Shown here: piece after piece, positions 16,559 through 24,785 of the stretch | How positions within the stretch are numbered: the stretch's first letter is position 1 | Layout of the letters: each line of letters opens with the position of its first letter | DNA from: Ruminococcus sp. | GTDB lineage: Bacteria; Bacillota; Clostridia; Oscillospirales; Ruminococcaceae | DNA length: 64,000 nt | NCBI GenBank assembly: GCA_017620025.1 | Contig: JAFZRF010000063.1 | Location: 28,584 to 92,583 of the forward strand | Reading direction: 5' to 3' | The notes under the pieces: model-generated | What the model was told of the DNA's origin: nothing | Seen by the model: the letters and a program-made list of their open reading frames with translations, nothing else | Databases searched by the model: none | Program-made: the position numbers and the translations under genes

Positions 16559-19087
16559 GTGAAAATCAGCTTTTCAACTCTGGCTTGCCCGGATTTTGAA
16601 TGGTCCGACATCTATGCGATGGCAAAAGATTTCAAGTTCGACGGAATCGAAGTAAGAGGCATCGGAAGAGAGACATCTGCTCCCAAGGCCGCTCCCTTTA
16701 CTCCTGCACGACTTAGTGACACTATTGCCAAGCTAAAGTCACTACGACTTGAGATTCCCTGTCTGACCTCCGGTGCCTGCATCAAGTTCCCTGAAAAGGC
16801 TGAGGCTAACCGTGCCGAGATCGTTGAGTATGCAAAGCTCGCACAGAAGCTGGGTACACCCTATGTGCGTATACTTGCAGACAAGGATCCCGCACCGAGT
16901 TCAGACATTGATGATGATATGATTGCCGAGACTCTCCGCAGTCTCGTGCCTGTTGCAGAGGAATACAATGTAACCTTCCTCGTTGAGACCAACGGCGTAT
17001 ACAGTGATACTGCACGTCTCGCAAGACTTCTTGACAGCGTAAAGAGCCGCAAGATAGCTGCTCTCTGGGATATGCACCACCCCTACCGCTTCTGCGGCGA
17101 GTCTCCCGAGACTACTGTTGCGAACCTCGGTGAACACATTAAGTTCATACAGGTAAAGGACAGCGTTCTCCGTGAGGACGGCAGTGTTGAATACCGTATG
17201 CTCGGCGACGGCGATATCCCTGTTAAAGAGATGATAGAGGCACTCGATGCCATCAACTATACCGGATATATTTCCCTTGAGTGGGTCAAGAGATGGGCTC
17301 CCGAGCTCAGCGATGCGGGTATCGTTGTACCTCGTTTTGCAAACTACATGGAGCAGTACCGCACCCGCCACAAGCACGCTCTCCAGACAAACATGAGAGG
17401 CGACGGAAACTATCCCTGGCCGAAGGAAAGAATACTGAACTACACATTCCCCGATGTACTCGACCGTATGTGCGAGGAGTTCCCGAACCAGTATGCTTTC
17501 CGCTATACAGAGCTTGACTATACACGTACATATCCCGAGTTCCGTGACGATGTTGATACCTTCGCCCGTGCTCTCCTTGCTATGGGGGTAAAGAAGGGCG
17601 ACCATGTAGCTATCTGGGCTACAAATGTTCCTCAGTGGTATATCACATTCTGGGCTACAACAAAGATTGGTGCCGTACTCGTCACAGTAAACAGTGAATA
17701 CCGTATCCACGAAGCTGAATACCTCTTCCGTCAGTCCGACACGATGACACTCGTTATGATAGACGGAATCAAGAACATCAGCTATACAGATATCATAAAG
17801 GAGCTCTGTCCAGAGCTTGAGACCTGCGCTCCCGGCGAGCTCAAGTCCGAGAAGCTGCCCTACCTCAGAAATATCATCACCTGCGATTCAAAGCAGCCCG
17901 GATGCTATACCTGGGAGGAGGCTATGGAGCTTTCAAAGAAGGTGCCTTACAGCGAGGTAGAGAAGGTACGCCGCACTATCGACGTACATGATGTTGCAAA
18001 TATGCAGTATACCTCCGGTACAACCGGCTTCCCGAAGGGCGTTATGCTCACACACTACAACGTAGTAAACAACGGCAAGGCTATCGGCGACTGCATGGAT
18101 CTTTCCACAGCAGACCGCATGATGATACAGGTGCCCATGTTCCACTGCTTCGGCATGGTACTGGCTATGACAGCTTCCATGACACATGGAACAACAATGT
18201 CACCTATAACCCGTTTCTCTCCGAGAAAGGGACTTGCCTGCATCAACAAGGAAAAGATAACCTGCTTCCACGGAGTTCCCACCATGTTCATTGCAATGCT
18301 CGGACATGAAGACTTTGCAAAGACGGACTTCTCCTATATGCGTACAGGTATCATGGCGGGTTCTCCATGTCCTATCAAGACAATGGAAGAGGTAGTAGAG
18401 AAGATGCACATGAGCGAGATCTGTATCACATACGGACAGACCGAAGCATCTCCCGCCACCACCATGAGCAAGACCACAGATACGCTCGAGCAGCGTGTTA
18501 ATACAGTCGGCGGACCCATATTCGGCGTTGAGTGCCGTATCGTTGATCCCGAGACAAATGAAGAGCTCCCGGATGATACCGACGGCGAGTTCGTAGCAAG
18601 AGGCTACAACATCATGAAGGGCTACTACAAGATGCCCGAGGCAACAGCAGCAGCTATCGACTCAGACGGCTGGCTCCATACCGGAGACCTTGCACGCCGC
18701 CGCTCCGAGGACGGTTACTTCAAGATCACAGGACGTATCAAGGATATGATCATCCCACCCCGTGAGAATATCTACCCCAAGGAGATCGAGGACTTCCTTT
18801 ACACCTATCCCAAGGTAAAGGACGTACAGGTCATCGGTGTACCCGACGAGGACTACGGCGAAGAGATCATGGCTTGCATCGTTCTCCAGGACGGTGAGAC
18901 TGCAACAGAGCAGGAGATCAAGGATTACTGTCTCGCACGTATGGCAAAGCACAAGTGTCCGAGATACGTTGACTTCGTTGACGGCTTCCCGATGAACGCT
19001 GCCGGAAAGATACTCAAGTACAAGATGCGTGAGCAGGCTGTAGAGAAGCTCAAGCTCCACAACGCAAACAGTATAGAAACAGCATAA
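16559..19087 (+). CDS. Fusion of sugar-phosphate isomerase/epimerase-like TIM barrel and AMP-dependent acyl-CoA synthetase
   Basis: An 842-residue two-domain protein. Residues about 1-275 are an AP-endonuclease-2-type TIM barrel (isomerase/epimerase fold), with metal-site residues expected in VETNG, WDMHHPYR, IQVKDS and SLEW. Residues about 290-840 are an acyl-adenylate-forming ligase with the AMP-binding motif YTSGTTGFPKG, the TYGQTEASP motif, the GWLHTGDLARR motif and the C-terminal Lys in AAGKILKYK. Both domains look intact. The ATG at 16550 directly abuts AAAAGGA, too close for an RBS, whereas the GTG at 16559 is 9 nt from it and gives the usual KISFSTLACPDF opening, so I use GTG. The synthetase substrate and the reason for the coupling are unknown. 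No terminator separates it from the TPP switch downstream. Confidence 0.85.
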   Translation: MKISFSTLACPDFEWSDIYAMAKDFKFDGIEVRGIGRETSAPKAAPFTPARLSDTIAKLKSLRLEIPCLTSGACIKFPEKAEANRAEIVEYAKLAQKLGTPYVRILADKDPAPSSDIDDDMIAETLRSLVPVAEEYNVTFLVETNGVYSDTARLARLLDSVKSRKIAALWDMHHPYRFCGESPETTVANLGEHIKFIQVKDSVLREDGSVEYRMLGDGDIPVKEMIEALDAINYTGYISLEWVKRWAPELSDAGIVVPRFANYMEQYRTRHKHALQTNMRGDGNYPWPKERILNYTFPDVLDRMCEEFPNQYAFRYTELDYTRTYPEFRDDVDTFARALLAMGVKKGDHVAIWATNVPQWYITFWATTKIGAVLVTVNSEYRIHEAEYLFRQSDTMTLVMIDGIKNISYTDIIKELCPELETCAPGELKSEKLPYLRNIITCDSKQPGCYTWEEAMELSKKVPYSEVEKVRRTIDVHDVANMQYTSGTTGFPKGVMLTHYNVVNNGKAIGDCMDLSTADRMMIQVPMFHCFGMVLAMTASMTHGTTMSPITRFSPRKGLACINKEKITCFHGVPTMFIAMLGHEDFAKTDFSYMRTGIMAGSPCPIKTMEEVVEKMHMSEICITYGQTEASPATTMSKTTDTLEQRVNTVGGPIFGVECRIVDPETNEELPDDTDGEFVARGYNIMKGYYKMPEATAAAIDSDGWLHTGDLARRRSEDGYFKITGRIKDMIIPPRENIYPKEIEDFLYTYPKVKDVQVIGVPDEDYGEEIMACIVLQDGETATEQEIKDYCLARMAKHKCPRYVDFVDGFPMNAAGKILKYKMREQAVEKLKLHNANSIETA

Positions 19088-19092
19088 ATCAT

Positions 19093-19166
19093 TGCAGGGG
19101 CACTGCCTTACGGCGGTTGAGAAATGACCCTTTGAACCTGTCGGTCAATACCGTCGTAGGGAGCAA
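19093..19166 (+). ncRNA. TPP (THI box) riboswitch aptamer
   Basis: The conserved elements of the thiamine-pyrophosphate aptamer are present in order: GGGGC near 19097, TTGAGA (19128-19133), GACCCTTTGAACCTG (19126-19140 region) and the GTCAATACCG-CGTAGGGA segment (19143-19162). It lies upstream of thiT and is followed by a terminator hairpin, so binding of TPP would stop transcription. Confidence 0.93.
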
Positions 19167-19179
19167 TTCACAGATAATG

Positions 19180-19214
19180 AATGCGCATTCCTGACGGAGT
19201 GCGCATTTTTGTTT
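19180..19214 (+). terminator. Riboswitch-controlled terminator before thiT
   Basis: Stem AATGCGCA (19180-19187) / TGCGCATT (19200-19207) followed by TTTTGTTT. It forms the expression platform of the TPP riboswitch. Confidence 0.85.
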
Positions 19215-19235
19215 AATGAAAGGAAGTATAGAAAA

Positions 19236-19808
19236 ATGAATCACTCAAAAACCAAAATGCTTATCGAGGGTGCGATAATGCTCGCACTCGCAACCGTGCT
19301 CAGCCTTATCAAGGTGTTTGAGCTCCCCTGGGGCGGAGCTATAACACTTCTTTCAATGCTGCCGATATGCCTGTTCAGCGTACATTACGGAGTAAAGAAG
19401 GGTCTTATGGTCTCATTCCTTTATTCACTGATACAGCTGTTCCTCTCACTTGGAGCAGTTCTCAGCTGGGGCTTGTCAGCATTCACTCTCGTTGCCTGCC
19501 TTCTCATTGACTATATCGCAGCCTTTACAGTGCTTGGCTTTGCCGGTATGTTCAGAACAAAAGGAGTACCCGGCTGGATAACCGGAACAGCTATCGCAGT
19601 ATTCTTCCGTTTCTGCGTACACTTCATAAGCGGCGTTATTCTCTGGAAAAGCTACGGTGAGCTCTGGAACGGCTTCTCTACAGACAACGTATATATCTAC
19701 AGTCTTCTCTACAACGGAGCATATATGCTCCCCGAGATGATACTGACCTGTATCGGTGCAGCTCTGCTCTACAAGATGCCTGCAACAAAGAAGCTCCTTA
19801 CAGAATGA
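19236..19808 (+). CDS. thiT: Thiamine ECF transporter substrate-binding (S) component ThiT
   Basis: A 190-residue membrane protein with six hydrophobic segments. It shows the ThiT signatures: KVFELPWGGAITLLSMLPI near residues 28-46 and GYVKKG-like HYGVKKGLMVSFLYSLIQLF near 52-71, plus the C-terminal YNGAYMLPEMILTCIGAALL. ThiT binds thiamine at the membrane and works with the shared EcfA/A'/T energising module encoded elsewhere. The TPP riboswitch directly upstream supports this. The frame opens at 19209, inside the terminator run; the ATG at 19236 has AGGAAG 9 nt upstream. Confidence 0.93.
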   Translation: MNHSKTKMLIEGAIMLALATVLSLIKVFELPWGGAITLLSMLPICLFSVHYGVKKGLMVSFLYSLIQLFLSLGAVLSWGLSAFTLVACLLIDYIAAFTVLGFAGMFRTKGVPGWITGTAIAVFFRFCVHFISGVILWKSYGELWNGFSTDNVYIYSLLYNGAYMLPEMILTCIGAALLYKMPATKKLLTE

Positions 19809-19819
19809 TATCAGAGGAC

Positions 19820-19849
19820 AGGACGGACAGGATTGTCCGTCCTTTTTTA
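19820..19849 (+). terminator. Terminator of thiT
   Basis: 10-bp stem AGGACGGACA / TGTCCGTCCT, loop GGAT, then TTTTTT. Confidence 0.9.
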
Positions 19850-19869
19850 TGTCAGTTTTGGCCTTTGTA

Positions 19870-19898
19870 TTGACATATTCCTTCCTGCGTGGTATAAT
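19870..19898 (+). promoter_or_regulatory. Sigma-A promoter
   Basis: TTGACA (19870-19875), 17-bp spacer, TATAAT (19893-19898). A small hairpin (CAGTCA / TGACTG, 19923-19939) lies in the leader of the next gene. Confidence 0.88.
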
Positions 19899-19955
19899 AA
19901 TTGTGTTTTGATAATAATACCGCAGTCAGCGTATGACTGTGAAAGGAGAATAATA

Positions 19956-20753
19956 ATGGCTAAAGAAAAGACCGGAAAGAAGAAAAAGTGGCCGTGGGTG
20001 CTGCTTACGATACTTGTCCTGATAGGTGCACTTGTCGGCTTTCTCTGCATGAAGGCTTCCTCTAACATGAAGATAATGAATGACACGATCGACGAAGGAA
20101 TGAAGAAGCTCTCAGAGTATACGGATGTAACACCCGTTGATGCAGGGGAGTATTCGGAGATAAAGCTCTACGGACTTATGAAGTTTGACGTTTCGCAGTA
20201 CGATGTCAGTGAGCTTGGCAACCTGTCCGTAATGAAGGTCAATATGGGCTTCATGCAGATGGCCTCCTTCATCATCACCCCTTATGAGAAGAATATGCCC
20301 ATGCTTTCCATGGACTTCATGTACATAGGAAGCAACCGCAAGGCATACGTTGAATTCTACGACCTTGTCAAGGATACATCTGACTCAGCCTATACGGAAG
20401 TCCTTGGTTCACTGAAGGCGCTTCAGAGCAGCTACAGCGACATGGAAGAGCTTGCGGTTGATCCCGCATGGTATGACGATCTTCTTACAGTAGTGATGCA
20501 TAAGGTATCAAAGGATGATACCCGTGTAAAGAAACTGTTCGTTGACTCGGTAGACACCTATATGCAGGCTGCATCCGGCCTCGAAGCTCTCTCAGATGAT
20601 GCAAGAGCAGAGAAGCATGAGATAACACAGAAGTACTGCGACGATCTTGTTTCCAACGGCGGCGTATCCACAGATGTATTCAAGAAGGAGCTCGGAGAAG
20701 CTACCACAAAGGATTTCTTTGACAAGGTGCTCTTCGGACCGGCACGATACTGA
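19956..20753 (+). CDS. Hypothetical membrane-anchored protein
   Basis: A 265-residue protein with a very basic tip (KEKTGKKKKWPW), one membrane segment (about 14-33) and a long outer part with many Met and acidic residues. I recognise no family. The start at 19956 follows AAAGGAG; upstream in-frame codons lie before the transcription start. It has its own consensus promoter and a bidirectional terminator. The function is unknown. Confidence 0.65.
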   Translation: MAKEKTGKKKKWPWVLLTILVLIGALVGFLCMKASSNMKIMNDTIDEGMKKLSEYTDVTPVDAGEYSEIKLYGLMKFDVSQYDVSELGNLSVMKVNMGFMQMASFIITPYEKNMPMLSMDFMYIGSNRKAYVEFYDLVKDTSDSAYTEVLGSLKALQSSYSDMEELAVDPAWYDDLLTVVMHKVSKDDTRVKKLFVDSVDTYMQAASGLEALSDDARAEKHEITQKYCDDLVSNGGVSTDVFKKELGEATTKDFFDKVLFGPARY

Positions 20754-20760
20754 TAAAAAA

Positions 20761-20790
20761 GAGGTCACAGGGATTATCCTGTGACCTCTT
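20761..20790. terminator. Bidirectional terminator
   Basis: 11-bp perfect stem GAGGTCACAGG (20761-20771) / CCTGTGACCTC (20778-20788), flanked by A6 on the left and TTCT on the right, between convergent genes. Confidence 0.88.
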
Positions 20791-20794
20791 CTCA

Positions 20795-22711
20795 TCAGGC
20801 CTTACGCAGATAGCGTGAGGTCTTTTTCTTTTTCTTCTGCTCATACATTATCTCGTCAGCCTGGGTTATCAGACTGAACAGCTGAATATCGGCTGAAACA
20901 TCAGTTACGATAGTTCCGATACTTGCGGAGATCTGATATGGCTTTCCTATGAGCGTGTTTGTTGAATCAAGGCGATTCCTGAAAGCATTTTCAAGCGGTT
21001 CTATATCTGCTTCCTCAGCATCGCCGCCGAGAATGATAAACTCATCTCCTCCGAAGCGTGCGCAGATCCTTCCGCTCAGTGAGCATTCCTTGATGACATC
21101 GGCAAGCTTCTGAAGAGCAAAGTCGCCTTCCTTATGACCGTAGTTGTCGTTGATAAGTTTGAGACCGTCCATGTCTATAAAGGAGATCATCAGCTTCTTT
21201 CCCTGTTCAATGCTTCTGCGGTATATTTCCTTTGCCTCACGAATGAAGCCGTTGCGGTTATAGATATTGCAGAGCGGGTCAGTAACATATAGCCTGTCAA
21301 GTTCATCAAGTGACATATGCAGATGAAGCAGCTTGCGGATATTCTCGACTGAGTTGCTGATGTTCATCATAAGTGAATGACAGAGCATACTCTTCATCGG
21401 GAAATCGCTGTTCGTGATTATGTAGTAACCGAAGCACCTTTCACGGAAATGCAGCGGCAGATAGTAGCTCACGTTGCCGCCGGAAGAATCATATACCGGA
21501 GTCATATCATCACTGTTGAACGACTCAGCGGATGATACGTTGCCTTTTTCCCATATAAGAGGAGCTGACATCTTTTTGGTATAGCCGTGAGTCCTGTACT
21601 CGTCATCGACTGCTGAACGCCAGTCAGTATGGAAGGCGCCCTCCCAGTCTGAACAAAGGCATATACAGAATCTGTCGCAGCGAAGCCGGTCTATAAAGCT
21701 GCTCAGTATCCTGACTTCGTCATCAGTGTTGTCAGCTACTGCAAGCTCTGAGGTTATACGGTTCAGAAAAGCTATATCGAAGCGGCAGTTATTGATAAGT
21801 CTGTAGGTATTACGCTTGTATTCAGCTATATTCTCATGCAGATCGGAGCGGCATCCGCAGCTTTCTGTATATACAGGAGATGCATCAAGCACTGTGCTCT
21901 TCGGAGTGCTGCCGGGATTCAGTACAGCCTGGCAGGCCTTATAACCTGCATCAAACAGCGGTCTTGAAACAGTAGTCAGAGCAGGGTAGTGGTGGCTCGC
22001 ATTTTCTGTATTGTCAAATCCGGTTATTATAACATCTTCAGGTATGCGGTAACCTCTCTCTTCAAGCTCTGCTGCTGCACCGAGCGCCATAGCATCATTA
22101 GCACATATAATAGCATCAGGCAGCGGTCTTCCGCTGTCAAGATATTTTCTGATCTCTTCACGTCCGCCTGAACTGCGGAAGTCGCTGAACAGATTCATAG
22201 TTGCATCAGATATGAGACCGTTCTCCGTCATTGTACTCAGGTACGACTGATACCTGTCATTGGCCTCGGGGTTATTGAGCGGACCTGAAATAAAGCAGAT
22301 CTTTTTTGCGCCGTGCACTTTTATGATATGGTTGACGATCTCACGCATAGCGGCAGTATTGTTGATGCTGATATTGAAAAGCTCGGGGTGATCTGCGTTA
22401 TCGAGGATTGAAACAGGAACTCCGGAAGCTACAGAACTGCGGATAATCTTTTCCTTCTCAGCAGTATCTCCGATCGTGTTGGTAAGCAGTATTATGCCGT
22501 CAAATCTGCTGTAATTGATAAGACTGTAGATGTTGTATTCTCCCATATCATAGGCTGCATTTGACATAACCCCGCCGAATGCGGAGAAACAGGAGATATT
22601 TGCGTTATTCTCACGGGCACAGGCGATAGCGCCGCTGATAACACCGTTCTGATACTCTTCGTCGATGCCTGCTGCAACGATTGCAATGTTCCTTACTTTA
22701 GTTCTGTCCAT
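20795..22711 (-). CDS. Soluble LacI-type ligand-binding domain fused to GGDEF diguanylate cyclase
   Basis: A 638-residue protein without signal peptide, membrane segment or helix-turn-helix. Residues about 6-275 are a periplasmic-binding-protein-like domain of the LacI/GalR type (AIVAAGIDEEYQNGVISGA ... ICANDAMALGAAAELEERG ... ITGFDNT). Residues about 300-460 form a linker/sensor region, and about 470-635 a GGDEF domain with intact catalytic motif ARFGGDEFIIL. The inhibitory RxxD site before the GGDEF loop is absent. It should make cyclic di-GMP in response to a cytosolic ligand, probably a sugar, but the ligand is not known. It has its own promoter (TTAACA-17-TATAAT, minus strand, 22781-22809). 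Confidence 0.88.
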   Translation of the reverse strand: MDRTKVRNIAIVAAGIDEEYQNGVISGAIACARENNANISCFSAFGGVMSNAAYDMGEYNIYSLINYSRFDGIILLTNTIGDTAEKEKIIRSSVASGVPVSILDNADHPELFNISINNTAAMREIVNHIIKVHGAKKICFISGPLNNPEANDRYQSYLSTMTENGLISDATMNLFSDFRSSGGREEIRKYLDSGRPLPDAIICANDAMALGAAAELEERGYRIPEDVIITGFDNTENASHHYPALTTVSRPLFDAGYKACQAVLNPGSTPKSTVLDASPVYTESCGCRSDLHENIAEYKRNTYRLINNCRFDIAFLNRITSELAVADNTDDEVRILSSFIDRLRCDRFCICLCSDWEGAFHTDWRSAVDDEYRTHGYTKKMSAPLIWEKGNVSSAESFNSDDMTPVYDSSGGNVSYYLPLHFRERCFGYYIITNSDFPMKSMLCHSLMMNISNSVENIRKLLHLHMSLDELDRLYVTDPLCNIYNRNGFIREAKEIYRRSIEQGKKLMISFIDMDGLKLINDNYGHKEGDFALQKLADVIKECSLSGRICARFGGDEFIILGGDAEEADIEPLENAFRNRLDSTNTLIGKPYQISASIGTIVTDVSADIQLFSLITQADEIMYEQKKKKKTSRYLRKA

Positions 22712-22780
22712 ACTATCACCTCCTGTGGTATGTGGACGATCTGATTCCCGGTCTTGCGATAACCGGATATACTCTTATAT

Positions 22781-22809
22781 ATTATACCATATCCTGACAC
22801 AGATGTTAA
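22781..22809 (-). promoter_or_regulatory. Promoter of the LacI-GGDEF gene
   Basis: Minus strand TTAACA (22809-22804), 17-bp spacer, TATAAT (22786-22781). Confidence 0.8.
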
Positions 22810-22849
22810 TAGTAATTTGCATTTTTTCACCAGATTTTCAAAAAAGATT

Positions 22850-23545
22850 TCAGGTCAGGCTTTCAAGTCTTGCCCGCAGTTTATTGATGATCCTTTTCTC
22901 AAGCCTTGATATATATGACTGAGAAATACCTATCAGGTCTGCTGCTTCCTTCTGCGTCTTCTCCTTGCCGTCGTTGAGACCGAATCGCAGCTCCATTATT
23001 TCACGTTCACGTCCCTCAAGTTCGGAAACGGCACTTCTGAGCAGTTCCCGTTCGGCTTCTGTTTCAATGCCCTTGCTGACGATATCATCATCAGTACCGA
23101 GTATGTCCGAAAGCAGAAGTTCATTTCCGTCGTAATCCACGTTCAGCGGCTCGTCTATCGAAAGCTCACCACGGTACTGAGAAGCCTTTCTGAGGAACAT
23201 GAGTATCTCGTTCTCGATACAGCGGGAGGCATATGTTGCGAGCTTGATATTCTTCTCCGGACTGAAAGTGTTCACCGCCTTGATAAGTCCTATCGTTCCG
23301 ATTGATACAAGATCTTCGATACCGATACCGGTAGTTTCGAATTTCTTGGCTATGTATACGACAAGTCTCAGATTATGCTCAATAAGCATATTTCTCGCAG
23401 CCTTGTCTTCACGTGCGTTCTTCAGACAGATCTCCTCCTGTTCTTTTGCAAGGGGAGCAGGCAGTGTGTCCGGACCGTTGACATAGAATATCTCTCCGAC
23501 GGCAATCTTTCTTATACTCTTCAGTATCCTTTCTATGATCTTCAT
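22850..23545 (-). CDS. sigE: RNA polymerase sporulation sigma factor SigE (pro-sigma-E)
   Basis: A 231-residue sigma-70 family factor of the sigma-E type that controls the mother-cell programme early in endospore formation. Regions 2.1-2.4 contain [33 protein letters not shown] and [19 protein letters not shown]; region 4 contains [35 protein letters not shown]. Residues 1 to about 22 form a membrane-binding pro-sequence ([22 protein letters not shown]), somewhat shorter than in Bacillus, expected to be removed by SpoIIGA. It follows spoIIGA by 13 nt and has an RBS GGAGGA. This is the canonical spoIIGA-sigE operon. Confidence 0.95.
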   Translation of the reverse strand: MKIIERILKSIRKIAVGEIFYVNGPDTLPAPLAKEQEEICLKNAREDKAARNMLIEHNLRLVVYIAKKFETTGIGIEDLVSIGTIGLIKAVNTFSPEKNIKLATYASRCIENEILMFLRKASQYRGELSIDEPLNVDYDGNELLLSDILGTDDDIVSKGIETEAERELLRSAVSELEGREREIMELRFGLNDGKEKTQKEAADLIGISQSYISRLEKRIINKLRARLESLT

Positions 23546-23558
23546 ACATATCCTCCGT

Positions 23559-24380
23559 TCAGTATTTAATTAGTTCCGGGTTGAATACAGCACGTCTGCC
23601 GCAGTTTCCGAAGCCGACAAGAGCTCCGGCAGATTTTCTCTCACCGTTTTCACCGCATATGATGATCAGCTCGTCCGGCCGCATTATAGGCATAAGTCCG
23701 CTTTCCGATACAGTAGAGCAGGGGATAAGCCTCATACCGTCAGGTACGATCTCCTCAGACAGTTCACCTCCGGTCAGCTCCGAGTACACTTCTCTACCGC
23801 AGATAACAACCGGCAGTCCTGTAAAGAAGTCAGTCAGGAGATTGCCTGTATCCGCAAGTCCTTCAAGCCTGACTATCTTTCCTCTGTAACGGATAACAAC
23901 AGTCCATTCTCCCTTTGCTGTGCAGCCTGAAAGCTTTCCTGCAAAACATACAGCAAAGTAAAGCAGGGCTGTTACGGCAAGCAGGAGCAGAAGTGAGAAA
24001 TCTACATAGAAGAAGGAGTTGCCTGTACATATAAAACCGGGTTTCAGCCAGGACTCTGCCGCCTGTACAGCACCTGCAAGCAGGAGATTAGCTATCAGAA
24101 ATGCACCTGTATTCAAAAAGAGCCTCTTTATACTGACTTTTCCGAAAGCGGTTCTTGCTATAGCGGCAGCTGATGCTACCCGTATTAAAGCTGTAACGGC
24201 GACGTTCATTGGCGGTGCAAGTATCAGTAGCGAAAACAGACTGCCGAAGAATGCTGCAGCTATACAGCGTCTGATACTCAGTGCGGAATGCGTTAGACGT
24301 GCGGTGGTCCTTAACAGGAAGAAGTTGACATAGATGTTGAGCACGATCAGTACATCGGCATATACAGTTACCGTATCAAT
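23559..24380 (-). CDS. spoIIGA: Sigma-E processing peptidase SpoIIGA, apparent AUU start codon
   Basis: A membrane aspartic protease that cleaves pro-sigma-E. Five hydrophobic segments fill about residues 4-150; the cytosolic protease part carries the catalytic LADTGN motif and the downstream [13 protein letters not shown]. The conserved N-terminus ([21 protein letters not shown]) reads through to 24380 in frame, but no ATG, GTG or TTG precedes it before the in-frame TGA at 24384-24386. An ATT at 24380 lies exactly 7 nt after a perfect RBS, GGGAGGTG (24395-24388). The GTG at 24344 would drop the conserved first strand and has no RBS. I therefore place the start at ATT, giving 273 residues. 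A TATAAT box (minus strand 24410-24405) with a poor -35 fits activator-dependent (Spo0A-type) transcription with a leader of about 18 nt. Confidence 0.85.
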   Translation of the reverse strand: MDTVTVYADVLIVLNIYVNFFLLRTTARLTHSALSIRRCIAAAFFGSLFSLLILAPPMNVAVTALIRVASAAAIARTAFGKVSIKRLFLNTGAFLIANLLLAGAVQAAESWLKPGFICTGNSFFYVDFSLLLLLAVTALLYFAVCFAGKLSGCTAKGEWTVVIRYRGKIVRLEGLADTGNLLTDFFTGLPVVICGREVYSELTGGELSEEIVPDGMRLIPCSTVSESGLMPIMRPDELIIICGENGERKSAGALVGFGNCGRRAVFNPELIKY

Positions 24381-24464
24381 AGTTCAGCACCTCCCGTCAG
24401 TATTATTATACTGCCTGTCATGTGCGGAATATGTCATATTCTGCGGCGTATACTTATAATTTAC

Positions 24465-24493
24465 TTGACAATCTCCGGAATATGTGGTATTAT
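24465..24493 (+). promoter_or_regulatory. Promoter of the T-box/tyrS operon
   Basis: TTGACA (24465-24470), 17-bp spacer, TATTAT (24488-24493). Confidence 0.82.
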
Positions 24494-24504
24494 AAGTTTA
24501 ATAA

Positions 24505-24765
24505 CTCAGTAAACTGAGTATCCAAAGGCTTTGAACGATGTCAAATCCGGGGGATGCCCGATGCAGAGAGCTTCCGTATGGTGAAAGGAAGTGACGGTGC
24601 CCGGAGAATTACCTTCGTGAGCCTCCCTGCTGAGCCGTAAGCGGTAGGCAAGGACGGGAATGCCCGTTACAGCGAATGAGATCCGGTCAAGTCCGGATGA
24701 ACCGGGGTGGTACCACGATAATTCGTCCCCGACGTTCCATTTTCGGAATGTCGGGGGTTTTCTTT
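24505..24765 (+). ncRNA. T-box riboswitch, probably tyrosine-specific
   Basis: A long leader with the hallmark elements: the apical AGAGAG...GGTGAAAGGAAG part of stem I (24562-24588), the T-box core GGTGGTACCACG (24706-24717) with its AGCGAATGAG strand upstream, and a terminator hairpin ending in TTTTCTTTT (24727-24764). In a hand-drawn stem I (GGCTT/GAGCC and TCCGGG/CCCGGA helices) the specifier loop reads GAAUUACCU; the UAC at 24610-24612 (tyrosine) agrees with tyrS at the end of the operon. The base after the specifier is C rather than the usual purine, so the codon assignment is tentative. Confidence 0.9.
24727..24764 (+). terminator. T-box-controlled terminator
   Basis: 12-bp stem CCCCGACGTTCC / GGAATGTCGGGG (one G-U pair) followed by GTTTTCTTTT. 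The left arm overlaps the T-box antiterminator region. Confidence 0.88.
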
Positions 24766-24785
24766 TATGACAAGGCGGTGCGGCT

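Noticed and set aside
16901-17710. A 269-codon minus-strand frame inside the isomerase-synthetase gene
   Set aside because: Shadow of a strongly coding plus strand with intact motifs.
19093-19214. The TPP switch as part of the upstream synthetase gene's 3' regulation
   Set aside because: The aptamer and terminator are correctly placed for the downstream thiT gene, a standard TPP-controlled transporter.
24344-24380. GTG at 24344 as the spoIIGA start
   Set aside because: It has no RBS, removes the conserved first membrane strand, and leaves the perfect RBS at 24388-24395 without a gene.
24411-24440. Two TGTCAT repeats as Spo0A boxes before spoIIGA
   Set aside because: They differ from the TGTCGAA consensus at important positions, so I do not annotate them, although Spo0A control of this operon is expected from other species.
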